Shown in pieces: positions 1 to 6,610 of a DNA stretch of 64,000 nucleotides (position 1 is its first letter; each line of letters starts with the position of its first letter). The stretch lies in NCBI GenBank assembly GCA_964369955.1, contig CAYJFQ010000003.1, forward strand, positions 40,450 through 104,449, read 5' to 3'. The DNA comes from CAYJFQ01 sp964369955 (GTDB lineage Bacteria; Bacillota_I; Bacilli_A; Erysipelotrichales; Erysipelotrichaceae). The notes beneath the pieces were generated by a model. That model ran no database searches. It was not told where the DNA came from and saw only the letters and a list, made by a program, of their open reading frames with translations. A program made the position numbers and the translations under genes.

Positions 1-1
1 A

Positions 2-76
2 AGAAGAAAGTTAGTGTTTAAAAGAGCTATTAATTCAATGATTAAACTAATTGTTGGAGAATATGTTGCCAATTAG
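2..76 (+). CDS. 3' end of an unidentified gene (partial)
   Basis: Frame 2 is open from the window edge to a TAG at 74-76, and the other two forward frames close within about 20 bases. The 24 visible residues (ending in IKLIVGEYVAN) are basic and then hydrophobic. They are too few to assign a family. The piece is followed by a normal gap and a ribosome binding site for the next gene, which fits a real C-terminus. Chance openness cannot be excluded. Confidence 0.35.
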   Translation, partial: RRKLVFKRAINSMIKLIVGEYVAN

Positions 77-135
77 ATTAACTATCTTTCAGTTATTATG
101 ATTGATCATCTAAGACAATCAAGAAGGAGAAAAAA

Positions 136-285
136 ATGAAAACAAAAAGCATTATCTATATATTATTCGGATTTATTGGACTAGGATTAGGTGCTATCAA
201 TCCAATCATTCCCCTTGCAGTCTCAATCATTTGTTTATTACAAATTCTACATTTCTTATTCAATGTAGAAAGAATTCAATATTAG
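136..285 (+). CDS. small membrane protein, DUF454 (YbaN)-like
   Basis: A 49-residue protein starts at ATG 136, six bases after a good ribosome binding site (AAGGAGA at 124-130). Nearly the whole chain is hydrophobic: a basic N-terminus (MKTKS), a first membrane segment around residues 6-21 with the pattern GFIGLGLG, then a Pro-rich turn (NPIIPL) and a second membrane segment around 26-43. That order (GF, GLG, P-x-x-P) resembles the start of DUF454/YbaN proteins, which are usually longer, so this may be a short version. Function is unknown. A hairpin terminator follows directly after the stop codon. The gene itself is well supported; the family link is weak. Confidence 0.6.
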   Translation: MKTKSIIYILFGFIGLGLGAINPIIPLAVSIICLLQILHFLFNVERIQY

Positions 286-295
286 TAAAGAAAAA

Positions 296-320
296 AACAA
301 TGTTTCAAACATTGTTTTTA
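296..320. terminator. bidirectional hairpin terminator
   Basis: AACAATGTTT (296-305) pairs perfectly with AAACATTGTT (307-316). The hairpin is flanked by an A-run on the left and T-run on the right, so it can stop transcription from either side. It separates the 136-285 gene from the convergent 318-491 gene, whose stop codon lies inside it. Confidence 0.75.
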
Positions 321-491
321 TTTGGTTTTCTCGTTGTATTTATGGCAAAAGTTTTTAATGCTTTTATCTCCATCATTATCTGGGAAGATGCAGAATGGTA
401 GTTGTTGAGCGTTATTATGTTTTATTACACAGGCTGCACAATTTCCGTGGAATTGACAGTTTGTTTTTGGACATGGGCAATTTTTATTCAT
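318..491 (-). CDS. small cysteine-rich protein, DUF6485-like
   Basis: A 57-residue protein reads on the minus strand from ATG 489-491 to TAA 318-320, with AAGGAG a few bases upstream. Its N-terminal half carries the cysteine pattern NCPCPKTNCQFHGNCAACV followed by H and LPFC, and one more Cys near the end. This pattern matches my memory of the DUF6485 family of short Cys-rich cytosolic proteins with a probable metal-binding knuckle. It is the last gene of a minus-strand operon after the GNAT gene, which stops only one base before this start codon. The role is unknown; metal or Fe-S binding is inference from the cysteine spacing. Confidence 0.75.
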   Translation of the reverse strand: MNKNCPCPKTNCQFHGNCAACVIKHNNAQQLPFCIFPDNDGDKSIKNFCHKYNEKTK

Positions 492-492
492 A

Positions 493-960
493 TTACTCCT
501 TCACCAATTGGTAGATTGAATTATTGTTATTTGTTTTTACCTTCTTAAACTCTAATTTCTCTAACAGTTTAATTGAGGCAATATTCTCATCATTTGTTTC
601 TGCCATAAAGTTCTTAACGCCATTTTTATTTAATTCAGTTATTAAAAACTTTAAAGCACTAGAAGTATATCCTCTACGACAGTACTTAGGGTCGCATGTA
701 TAACCGATCCAACAAATATCCTTATCTAACTTCAAATAGATATCTCCTACTAATTTATTGTGTCGGTGATGAATTATCGCGAGTTGAACACCTTTAGTGA
801 TATCGGGATCACTTAGTAAGAAATCTTGATACTCCTTGATGGTTTTACCTTTGTAGCTTTGGAATTTCATCCATTCTAAATTATTATGATAATTAATAAA
901 TGGGGACAAATCTTCCGGATTAAAACTTCTAATAGTATATAAGTTATTATAAAATTTCAT
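493..960 (-). CDS. GNAT family N-acetyltransferase (RimJ/RimL-like)
   Basis: 155 residues, the usual length of a single GNAT domain. The segment GDIYLKLDKDICWIGYTCD followed by RRGYTSSALKFLI is the acetyl-CoA-binding core (the R-R-G-Y-x-x-x-A pyrophosphate loop), and FMAETNDENIASIKLLEKLEF is the typical final helix and strand of RimJ/RimL and YoaA-like enzymes that acetylate protein N-termini or small amines. The start ATG overlaps the stop of the upstream GyrI-like gene (ATGA), so the two are translationally coupled; a GGAG site precedes it. Substrate cannot be read from sequence. Confidence 0.85.
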   Translation of the reverse strand: MKFYNNLYTIRSFNPEDLSPFINYHNNLEWMKFQSYKGKTIKEYQDFLLSDPDITKGVQLAIIHHRHNKLVGDIYLKLDKDICWIGYTCDPKYCRRGYTSSALKFLITELNKNGVKNFMAETNDENIASIKLLEKLEFKKVKTNNNNSIYQLVKE

Positions 961-1598
961 TTATTTTCTCCTTGTCTTATTGGGTGTCTAATAATTGTTT
1001 TCATTTTTAAAGGGTCAACTTTTCGACGGTCACTTAAATAGATTTCATGATGTCTTCTTCGCTCATTAAGATCTATCTGATATCCTTGTTTATTCGCAAA
1101 TTCATGCATAAGTCTAACAGTCTCCTCTTCGTTTTTAAATGGTCCGATATGCAAACATTGTACACACAACCCTTCTTCAACTGTTAGAAATTGGACTTTT
1201 GAGAAATCTTCATTCTTTTTGAGGGTGGCAGTTTTAATTGCCCACTCAAAGTTTTCTTTTAAAATAAAGTCAGGCAATCTAATTAGGGAAATCCAATGAA
1301 AATTATCCTTGTTATGTAAATCAACTCCTTGGATATTCGGTTGCCACCAAAAACCTTCAAGTGGAGGTACTACATATTTAACAAAACCTAGAATCTGATA
1401 ATCAGTTTTATAGCTCATTTTTAAGGTATAAGCGATTGTATAAAGTGAAGCAACTGCCTTAGCATACTCACCACCTTTTTGATTAGGGTTACCTTTACCG
1501 AAAACCCCAAGATAATTAGTGCTTGGAAGATTAACAATTGAAGGATTTACTTTAGGGGCATAAAACTCTTTTAATTCTTTCTTTACATCATAGGTCAT
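957..1598 (-). CDS. GyrI-like small-molecule-binding protein
   Basis: 213 residues. The length and motifs (N-terminal SIVNLPSTNYLGVFGKGNP, central QILGFVKYVVPPLEGFWW, and GLCVQCLHIGPFKNEEETV with a conserved acidic tail) match the GyrI-like/COG4832 group, in which a SOUL-related duplicated fold binds hydrophobic cations or drugs without a DNA-binding domain. A GGAG site lies upstream of ATG 1596-1598. It heads the minus-strand operon with a GNAT enzyme and a Cys-rich protein, a combination suggestive of stress or xenobiotic handling, though that is inference. Confidence 0.8.
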   Translation of the reverse strand: MTYDVKKELKEFYAPKVNPSIVNLPSTNYLGVFGKGNPNQKGGEYAKAVASLYTIAYTLKMSYKTDYQILGFVKYVVPPLEGFWWQPNIQGVDLHNKDNFHWISLIRLPDFILKENFEWAIKTATLKKNEDFSKVQFLTVEEGLCVQCLHIGPFKNEEETVRLMHEFANKQGYQIDLNERRRHHEIYLSDRRKVDPLKMKTIIRHPIRQGENK

Positions 1599-1625
1599 AA
1601 ATATTCTCCTTATAACAAAATATTA

Positions 1626-1961
1626 TCAAACTATCGAAGAGTTTTCTTTAATCTCTACTAGATATTTTTTAAAGTTTTTAAAGGCTAAAAACTCCACAAG
1701 ATAGCCTAGAAGAACATAAACTAATAATATCGATCCTATAAATACAAAAACATTAATCCTAAATAAATCATCATTAAATAGATATTCAATCATAAGCTTA
1801 GCGACCAATACACTTGAAATGGGCAACAACTTAAAAGCTAATCTCCAATTATTCATAACTTTTAAGTATTTTCTATCAAATTTGTACTTATTACCATCTA
1901 AATAAATTTTATAGTCTTTGTTTTCAATGCTGGTGTCAATCATTGTGATTTTATTGAACAT
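1626..1961 (-). CDS. hypothetical two-segment membrane protein
   Basis: 111 residues, not recognised. A polar N-terminal part (about 1-35) is followed by two hydrophobic segments, about residues 44-60 and 70-94, then a short basic tail. A strong AAGGAG ribosome binding site precedes ATG 1961. It sits 27 bases upstream of the GyrI-like gene on the same strand and may be cotranscribed. The layout resembles small YcxB-like or PH-domain-like membrane proteins, but I cannot confirm that. Confidence 0.65.
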   Translation of the reverse strand: MFNKITMIDTSIENKDYKIYLDGNKYKFDRKYLKVMNNWRLAFKLLPISSVLVAKLMIEYLFNDDLFRINVFVFIGSILLVYVLLGYLVEFLAFKNFKKYLVEIKENSSIV

Positions 1962-1993
1962 ATGTTACTCCTTTTTATTAAATTATATAAATT

Positions 1994-2764
1994 TTATTGG
2001 TTATTTATTATAGTTGCTAACTCAAAAGCTAGTAGCGCAATTTTCTCTTTTTCATCTAATTTGTTTGCGCAGTCTAGACTTCTTACATCCCATTCTGAAT
2101 TATCTAAGTTATCTGCAGCATAGAAGAATTCAAAGAAGTCAATATTTCTAAATTTCGCAAGAGCACTAACAGCTGAACATTCCATTTCAACGCAAACAGC
2201 ACCTTGTTGTTTTCTTAAATTCATAGTATTGATTGTTTCTCGATAAAAAGCATCAGTTGTCCAAGTTTTTCCTTGAGTGTATGAGTAGTTATGGTGATTT
2301 AACAATTTGATAAATTCACTTATATATTTTTCGTTTACTCCAATTTCATCGCTAGCCTCACAATAATGATAGCTTGTTCCTTCATCTCTAATTGCGGAGT
2401 TAGGAATGATGATGGCTAGATCTTTTATATTACGATCTAAAACGCCACAAGTTCCAAACATGACCAACTTTTCAAGCCCCATTGCAATAACTTCCTCAAG
2501 ACTACCGACACAAGCTGGTGCACCTACTCTTGACATAAAGGCAGCAATGTCTGTGTCTTTGTATCGAATCTTATATACTGGATAAGTGCCATTAGCATTT
2601 CTTATTTCTGAGATGACTTCTTTTTCAAAATTTTGCATTACGCTTTCTAATAATTCATTTGAGAAACAAGTGACACCAATTTTAGGAAATCCATCAATTT
2701 TCTTAATATAATCTTCTGGGTTGATAACTGCTTTTTTATTGTGGTCATATTTTAAGGTTGTCAT
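1994..2764 (-). CDS. nucleoside phosphorylase, uridine phosphorylase family
   Basis: 256 residues, typical length for trimeric/hexameric nucleoside phosphorylases, which split nucleosides with phosphate into base and ribose-1-phosphate in the cytosol. Visible motifs are GVTCFSNELLESV near residue 30, the phosphate-site segment FMSRVGAPACVGSLEE, the MFGTCGVLD strand, and the ribose-binding VCVEMECSAVSALAKF (E-M-E). The C-terminal LLAFELATII helix is also family-like. The uridine phosphorylase branch (COG2820) fits best, but purine specificity cannot be excluded. An AAAGGAG site precedes ATG 2764. Confidence 0.85.
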   Translation of the reverse strand: MTTLKYDHNKKAVINPEDYIKKIDGFPKIGVTCFSNELLESVMQNFEKEVISEIRNANGTYPVYKIRYKDTDIAAFMSRVGAPACVGSLEEVIAMGLEKLVMFGTCGVLDRNIKDLAIIIPNSAIRDEGTSYHYCEASDEIGVNEKYISEFIKLLNHHNYSYTQGKTWTTDAFYRETINTMNLRKQQGAVCVEMECSAVSALAKFRNIDFFEFFYAADNLDNSEWDVRSLDCANKLDEKEKIALLAFELATIINNQ

Positions 2765-2818
2765 TATATATCTCCTTTAAAAACTATTTCATTAAATCTA
2801 TAGTACCATAGGATACAA

Positions 2819-2844
2819 AAAAGACAATCTTGCGATTGTCTTTT
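2819..2844 (-). terminator. terminator after tRNA-Leu
   Basis: AAAAGACAATC (2819-2829) and GATTGTCTTTT (2834-2844) form an 11-bp stem with a four-base loop; on the minus strand it ends in a T-run. It lies 11 bases beyond the CCA end of the tRNA gene. Confidence 0.8.
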
Positions 2845-2854
2845 CATTTCAAAT

Positions 2855-2937
2855 TGGTGCGGGTGAAGGGACTCGAACCCCCACGGTTGCCCGCCAGATC
2901 CTAAGTCTGGTGCGTCTGCCAATTTCGCCACACCCGC
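2855..2937 (-). tRNA. tRNA-Leu (anticodon UAG)
   Basis: The minus strand begins GCGGGTG and ends CACCCGC-A-CCA, so the 7-bp acceptor stem is perfect and CCA is encoded. The anticodon arm is CCAGA-CTTAGGA-TCTGG with anticodon TAG (reads CUA and other CUN codons). A D-arm (GGCGAAATTGGCAGACGC), a long class II variable arm (CGGGCAACCGT) and the T-loop TTCGAGT are all present. The class II arm and the anticodon agree on leucine. Confidence 0.97.
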
Positions 2938-2947
2938 GTGCCACAAT

Positions 2948-2977
2948 ATTATAACATATCTATTTTATTGATTTCAA
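2948..2977 (-). promoter_or_regulatory. promoter of tRNA-Leu
   Basis: On the minus strand TTGAAA (2977-2972) and TATAAT (2953-2948) are 18 bases apart, with TGT just before the -10 giving an extended -10. The expected start falls a few bases before the tRNA 5' end at 2937. Confidence 0.7.
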
Positions 2978-2988
2978 GATAAATAGAT

Positions 2989-3022
2989 AAAAAAAGAATT
3001 GGTTTCATTAAAACCAATTCTT
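2989..3022 (-). terminator. terminator of the 3029-4573 gene
   Basis: AAGAATTGGTTT (2994-3005) pairs with AAACCAATTCTT (3011-3022), a perfect 12-bp stem with a five-base loop. On the minus strand it is followed by a run of T. It lies just after the TAA of the membrane protein gene. Confidence 0.85.
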
Positions 3023-3028
3023 GAACAA

Positions 3029-4573
3029 TTATTTTACTCTTTCAGTAAATATTAATGAACCGATATTAGTATTTAATAATGAAGTAATTAACCCATATCG
3101 TAAGAGATTGTTTTCAGTTTTTGTAAGCTCATCATAATTAAGCGCATCTTCTACATTAAACTCAGGAAAAGTGTTAGTTACTGACATTTCATCGACAATC
3201 ATAAAGGCAATTGTTTCTCCATCCATTGTCATATTGAAGTTCATGTCAGTAGTTGTGATAGAATCAACAGTTTTATGAACAAAACTACCATCTATTTTAA
3301 ACCTAAATAGTGGTGCATCTAATACAAATTTTTGTCCATTTTCTTGATCAGTAATTGTCATAGTTGCTAGCCCTGAAAAATCAATTTCTACCTTATCTTC
3401 AACAATAGTTGCTGCTATAGCTAATTGGTCAACAAGATATTCTACATATGTAGTTTCATCTTCTGTATAACTGTAAATAGAGTCAACAGCTGAATCTAAT
3501 GAAAAGCCATAATAATTTGAACCAGCAAAGTAAATATTCATTTCCAACCCAATAAATGATGAATAGTTGTCAACACTATCAACTGAATCAATATTATCAG
3601 CAACCTCTGACTCATCAATTCCTAAAGTTCCAACAATTAAATCAACAAATTCAGCATTGCTTGCCATTTTATTTTTAAGATTAGTAAAAGTTTGTTGAGC
3701 TACATTCTCGTTAAAAGTATATCTGTAAGTGTTTAATTTAACTTTTGAACCATCATTTTGGGTTCTTTCATCCTCATGGATACTGAATCCTTCGTCAACT
3801 AATGATTCTTTTAACATCTGGAAGAACAGTTCATTCATTCTTACCAAATTAGTAGGATTTAAACTATTAGTTTGTGGACTTAATCCAATTCCTTCAATAA
3901 AGATAAACTTATCTAAAGCCTCTGGCAATCTAAAGTAGAAATTATCATCAGCTAGTTTAAAAATTGCTTCTAACTGCATTTTTCCATTTGTAATGATATT
4001 AAATGTTCCTGCATACTGATTATTAGCTGCATCACTAATAATTTGGTATTGGTAAGATTCATCAATCGCAAGTGAATTACCTGAAATTTTAACAAAGCCT
4101 TTGTTTGAGATTATATTAGTTGCTGGGTCAATTCCTGAGTCTTTATTGATTTTACTAAGATTTTCACCAATGTAAGTTGAGATATTGTCAATCGCAAGAT
4201 TATAAACATCTCTAGCTGAAGTGCTTCCTTGGTTTAAAAATATCCAAAGTCCCAACCCAATCGCAACTATAATAATAATTACTGGAATCAAGAATTTTTG
4301 TAGTGGACTCTTTTTAGATCCTTCATCAACTGGTGTTGTTTCTACAACAATTGTTTCTTTAACTATTGGGGCTGTTTCTACCCTCGCAACTTTTTCAGTT
4401 TCTTTTTTAGGGGTTACTTTTTTTGTGGCAGTTTTTTTAGCTGCTGCCTTTTTCACTGTTGGCTTGCCTTCTTTATCAGTTGCCTTTTTAACTGTTTTTT
4501 TAGTTGTTGACTTTACTTCTTTTTCAACAATTTTTTTGGTTGTCTTTTTATTTGTTTTTTGGTTGTTTTCCAT
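3029..4573 (-). CDS. Lys-rich-tailed single-pass membrane protein, unknown function
   Basis: 514 residues. Residues 1 to about 70 are a low-complexity Lys/Thr/Ala/Val tail (for example KKTTKKIVEKEVKSTTKK), resembling histone H1-like tails. One membrane segment follows at about 93-113 (FLIPVIIIIVAIGLGLWIFL). The remaining 400 residues, predicted outside the cell, form a beta-rich domain with no family I recognise; it contains paired segments such as FNIITNGKMQLEAIFKLADD and LDAPLFRFKIDGSFVHK. There is no signal-peptidase or lipobox site, so a type II topology (basic tail inside) is expected. A GGGAGAA site precedes ATG 4573, and a strong terminator follows. DUF6583-like proteins are a possible family, from memory only. 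Confidence 0.8.
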   Translation of the reverse strand: MENNQKTNKKTTKKIVEKEVKSTTKKTVKKATDKEGKPTVKKAAAKKTATKKVTPKKETEKVARVETAPIVKETIVVETTPVDEGSKKSPLQKFLIPVIIIIVAIGLGLWIFLNQGSTSARDVYNLAIDNISTYIGENLSKINKDSGIDPATNIISNKGFVKISGNSLAIDESYQYQIISDAANNQYAGTFNIITNGKMQLEAIFKLADDNFYFRLPEALDKFIFIEGIGLSPQTNSLNPTNLVRMNELFFQMLKESLVDEGFSIHEDERTQNDGSKVKLNTYRYTFNENVAQQTFTNLKNKMASNAEFVDLIVGTLGIDESEVADNIDSVDSVDNYSSFIGLEMNIYFAGSNYYGFSLDSAVDSIYSYTEDETTYVEYLVDQLAIAATIVEDKVEIDFSGLATMTITDQENGQKFVLDAPLFRFKIDGSFVHKTVDSITTTDMNFNMTMDGETIAFMIVDEMSVTNTFPEFNVEDALNYDELTKTENNLLRYGLITSLLNTNIGSLIFTERVK

Positions 4574-4663
4574 AAATTTCTCCCTTTAGTACATTTTAAC
4601 ATATCGCATATATTTTTTTAATCTAATTTAAATGCTGATATAGATTATAGATAAATAAAAATA

Positions 4664-4669
4664 TATAAT
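4664..4669 (+). promoter_or_regulatory. probable -10 element for the 4699 gene
   Basis: A TATAAT lies 29 bases before ATG 4699, in the 125-base AT-rich gap between divergent genes. No convincing -35 is visible at the expected distance, so this is a tentative call. Confidence 0.4.
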
Positions 4670-4698
4670 AGAAATAGTATTATTTAATGAGGTAAACA

Positions 4699-5073
4699 AT
4701 GGCTAATATTAATGCTCAAAATCGTGAAATAAGAAGAAAACTCTATATAGATGATGAAGTTAATTTGTTTTTATTTTGGTATGTTGAATTAGAAAAGCAA
4801 TTTCACTTAATTCACCAACAAGTTTATGGCAATGCACCTGACCGCATGTATATTAGTAGACTTAAGAAATTATATCGTGATATTGGTTATCATGATGAGA
4901 ATATGTTACATATTATTTTTGACTCAAAAATTGGTTATCGTTATTATCGTAATCGTTTAATTCATAACTACACATTAAAGGACTTAGAATTCGTAAAGCT
5001 TCATAGCAAAGAATTTGTTGCTAAGATGAAAGAGTTTCACCAGGAAATAAACACAAAGATCATCAATCGATGA
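4699..5073 (+). CDS. HEPN-like small protein (RN-x3-H motif), unknown
   Basis: 124 residues with no clear family. The chain is largely helical, rich in Tyr and basic residues. Near residue 88-101 it has YRYYRNRLIHNYTLKD, which contains R-N-R-L-I-H, the RN-x-x-x-H signature seen in HEPN-fold RNases and their relatives (HepT, MNT partners, AbiF-like). No nucleotidyltransferase gene adjoins it, so it is not an obvious HepT-MntA pair. The start is ATG with GAGG about seven bases upstream. Its stop overlaps the 3' end of cysE by 11 bases, convergently. HEPN assignment is inference from one motif and helical character. Confidence 0.7.
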   Translation: MANINAQNREIRRKLYIDDEVNLFLFWYVELEKQFHLIHQQVYGNAPDRMYISRLKKLYRDIGYHDENMLHIIFDSKIGYRYYRNRLIHNYTLKDLEFVKLHSKEFVAKMKEFHQEINTKIINR

Positions 5074-5587
5074 TCTTTTTATTAATTAATTTAGCTGGAA
5101 TTCCAACAACTGTAGAGTTATCTGGAACATCCTTAATAACTACAGAGTTAGCCCCAATTAACGAATTCTCACCAATAGTGATATTACCTAAGATTTTTGC
5201 ACCAGCTCCAACAATAACATTATCCATAATAGTTGGATGTCTTTTGCCCACTTCATTACCAAGCCCTCCTAAAGTAACTAGATGATAGAGCTTAACATCA
5301 TTGCCAATGATAGTTGTTTCACCAATTACAACCCCAAATCCGTGGTCAATAAATAAGCCTTTACCGATAGTGGCTCCTGGGTGAATTTCAATTCCGGTTA
5401 AAAATCTAGCGATTTGGGAAATCAACCTTGCTAGAAAAAATAGTTTTATTCTGTAGAACCAGTTTGCTAAACGATAAAATAGTAGTACATGAATGCTAGG
5501 GTAGAGTAATAGAATTTCTAAAGTATGCCTAGCTGCCGGATCACTTTTTTTGATGTTTTTTATTTGTCTTTTGATGTCATTAAACAT
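5063..5587 (-). CDS. cysE: serine O-acetyltransferase
   Basis: 174 residues, the short EpsC/CysE type. It makes O-acetylserine from serine and acetyl-CoA, the substrate of cysteine synthase encoded divergently next door. The N-terminal helical part has DPAARHTLEILLLYPSIHVL, then the left-handed beta-helix hexapeptide repeats begin at GIEIHPGATIGKGLFIDHG. The key catalytic His is in FIDHGFGVVIGE, and VTLGGLGNEVGKRHP and DNSTVVGIPAKLI complete the signature. An AGAGGT site precedes ATG 5587. It forms a divergent unit with cysK, with a shared inverted repeat in the gap. Confidence 0.95.
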   Translation of the reverse strand: MFNDIKRQIKNIKKSDPAARHTLEILLLYPSIHVLLFYRLANWFYRIKLFFLARLISQIARFLTGIEIHPGATIGKGLFIDHGFGVVIGETTIIGNDVKLYHLVTLGGLGNEVGKRHPTIMDNVIVGAGAKILGNITIGENSLIGANSVVIKDVPDNSTVVGIPAKLINKKIID

Positions 5588-5618
5588 ATATACCTCTTTA
5601 TATTATCTTAAAGAATAG

Positions 5619-5633
5619 TTGCTTTAAAAGCAA
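5619..5633. promoter_or_regulatory. inverted repeat in the cysE-cysK gap (possible operator)
   Basis: TTGCTTT (5619-5625) and AAAGCAA (5627-5633) form a perfect 7-1-7 inverted repeat. Read on the minus strand it supplies TTGCTT, 17 bases before TAAGAT, a plausible -35/-10 pair for cysE, so a bound protein would cover the cysE -35. Sulfur regulators such as CymR act in such gaps in other Firmicutes, but the sequence is not a recognised CymR box. Confidence 0.4.
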
Positions 5634-5651
5634 TTATTTAGCATTCTAGTG

Positions 5652-5657
5652 TATAAT
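5652..5657 (+). promoter_or_regulatory. cysK: probable -10 element of cysK
   Basis: TATAAT lies 24 bases before ATG 5681 and just before the AAGGAG ribosome binding site. No good -35 is visible; the inverted repeat at 5619-5633 sits where an activator could bind. Confidence 0.45.
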
Positions 5658-5680
5658 AATAACAAGGAGAACCGCTTAGT

Positions 5681-6601
5681 ATGTTATACGATAAAGTTAC
5701 AGAAACAATTGGCAATACCCCTTTAATAAGGTGTCATAACCTTGAAAGGCATCTAAACTTAAAAAATCAGTTATATGTTAAGGTTGAATCATTTAATCCT
5801 GGAGGGAGCGTTAAAGATCGTGCTGCCTTTAGAATGTTAAGTGAAGCACTTAATAAGGGTGATATTAATAGCGACACATTAATTATTGAGCCTACAAGTG
5901 GAAATACAGGTATTGGGCTTGCGATGGTTTGTGCTAGTTTAAATTTAAGTTGTATGATTGTGATTCCTGATAGTATGAGTGTTGAACGTCGTAAATTAAT
6001 CAAGGCTTATGGCGGTCAACTTATCTTAACTCCCGGAAATCAAGGAATGAGTGGTGCTATAGAGAAGGCAAATCTACTTCATGGGGAAATAGTTAATAGC
6101 TTCATCCCTTCACAGTTTGACAATCCTAATAATCCTTTAGCCCATTATGTGACTACAGGAATTGAGATAGTTGAGGATCTTAATGATCTTGACATCTTTA
6201 TCGCTGGTATCGGAACTGGTGGAACGATTAGTGGAGTTGGTCGTTACTTGAAAAAACATAACTCACAAATAGAAGTAATAGGGGTCGAACCTAGCGACTC
6301 ACCATTTATTAGCCAAGGAAAAAAAGGTCCACACAAGATTCAAGGAATTGGAGCGGGTTTTATACCAAGTAATTATAATCCTGAAGTAGTGGATGATGTA
6401 GTGTGGGTTGGTTACCAAGATTCGCTAAAACATGCCAACTTATTGGCTAAAAAAGAGGGAATCTTAGCGGGTATTTCCAGTGGAGCTGCTTTAGCTGCCG
6501 CAATTGAAATAGCCGAAGATTGTCAAGACAAAAAAATTGTAGTATTACTTCCAGATACGGGAGAAAGATACTTATCAACAGAATTATTTAATGAAGAATA
6601 G
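5681..6601 (+). CDS. cysK: cysteine synthase (O-acetylserine sulfhydrylase)
   Basis: 306 residues, the normal length of this PLP enzyme, which converts O-acetylserine and sulfide to cysteine. IGNTPLIRCHNL opens the chain, the PLP lysine lies in NPGGSVKDRAAF, the substrate loop is PTSGNTGIGLAMV, and GIGTGGTISGVGRYLK is the phosphate-binding loop. ILAGISSGAALAAA and PDTGERYLSTELF end the domain. An AAGGAG site precedes ATG 5681. It is divergent from cysE, and followed 9 bases later by an aldo/keto reductase in the same direction. Confidence 0.96.
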   Translation: MLYDKVTETIGNTPLIRCHNLERHLNLKNQLYVKVESFNPGGSVKDRAAFRMLSEALNKGDINSDTLIIEPTSGNTGIGLAMVCASLNLSCMIVIPDSMSVERRKLIKAYGGQLILTPGNQGMSGAIEKANLLHGEIVNSFIPSQFDNPNNPLAHYVTTGIEIVEDLNDLDIFIAGIGTGGTISGVGRYLKKHNSQIEVIGVEPSDSPFISQGKKGPHKIQGIGAGFIPSNYNPEVVDDVVWVGYQDSLKHANLLAKKEGILAGISSGAALAAAIEIAEDCQDKKIVVLLPDTGERYLSTELFNEE

Positions 6602-6610
6602 GGGACATAA

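Noticed and set aside
2764..2946. A 60-residue minus-strand frame over the tRNA-Leu gene
   Set aside because: It reads through the tRNA (the familiar tRNA-derived GVAKLADAPDLGSG peptide) and its terminator; no ribosome binding site.
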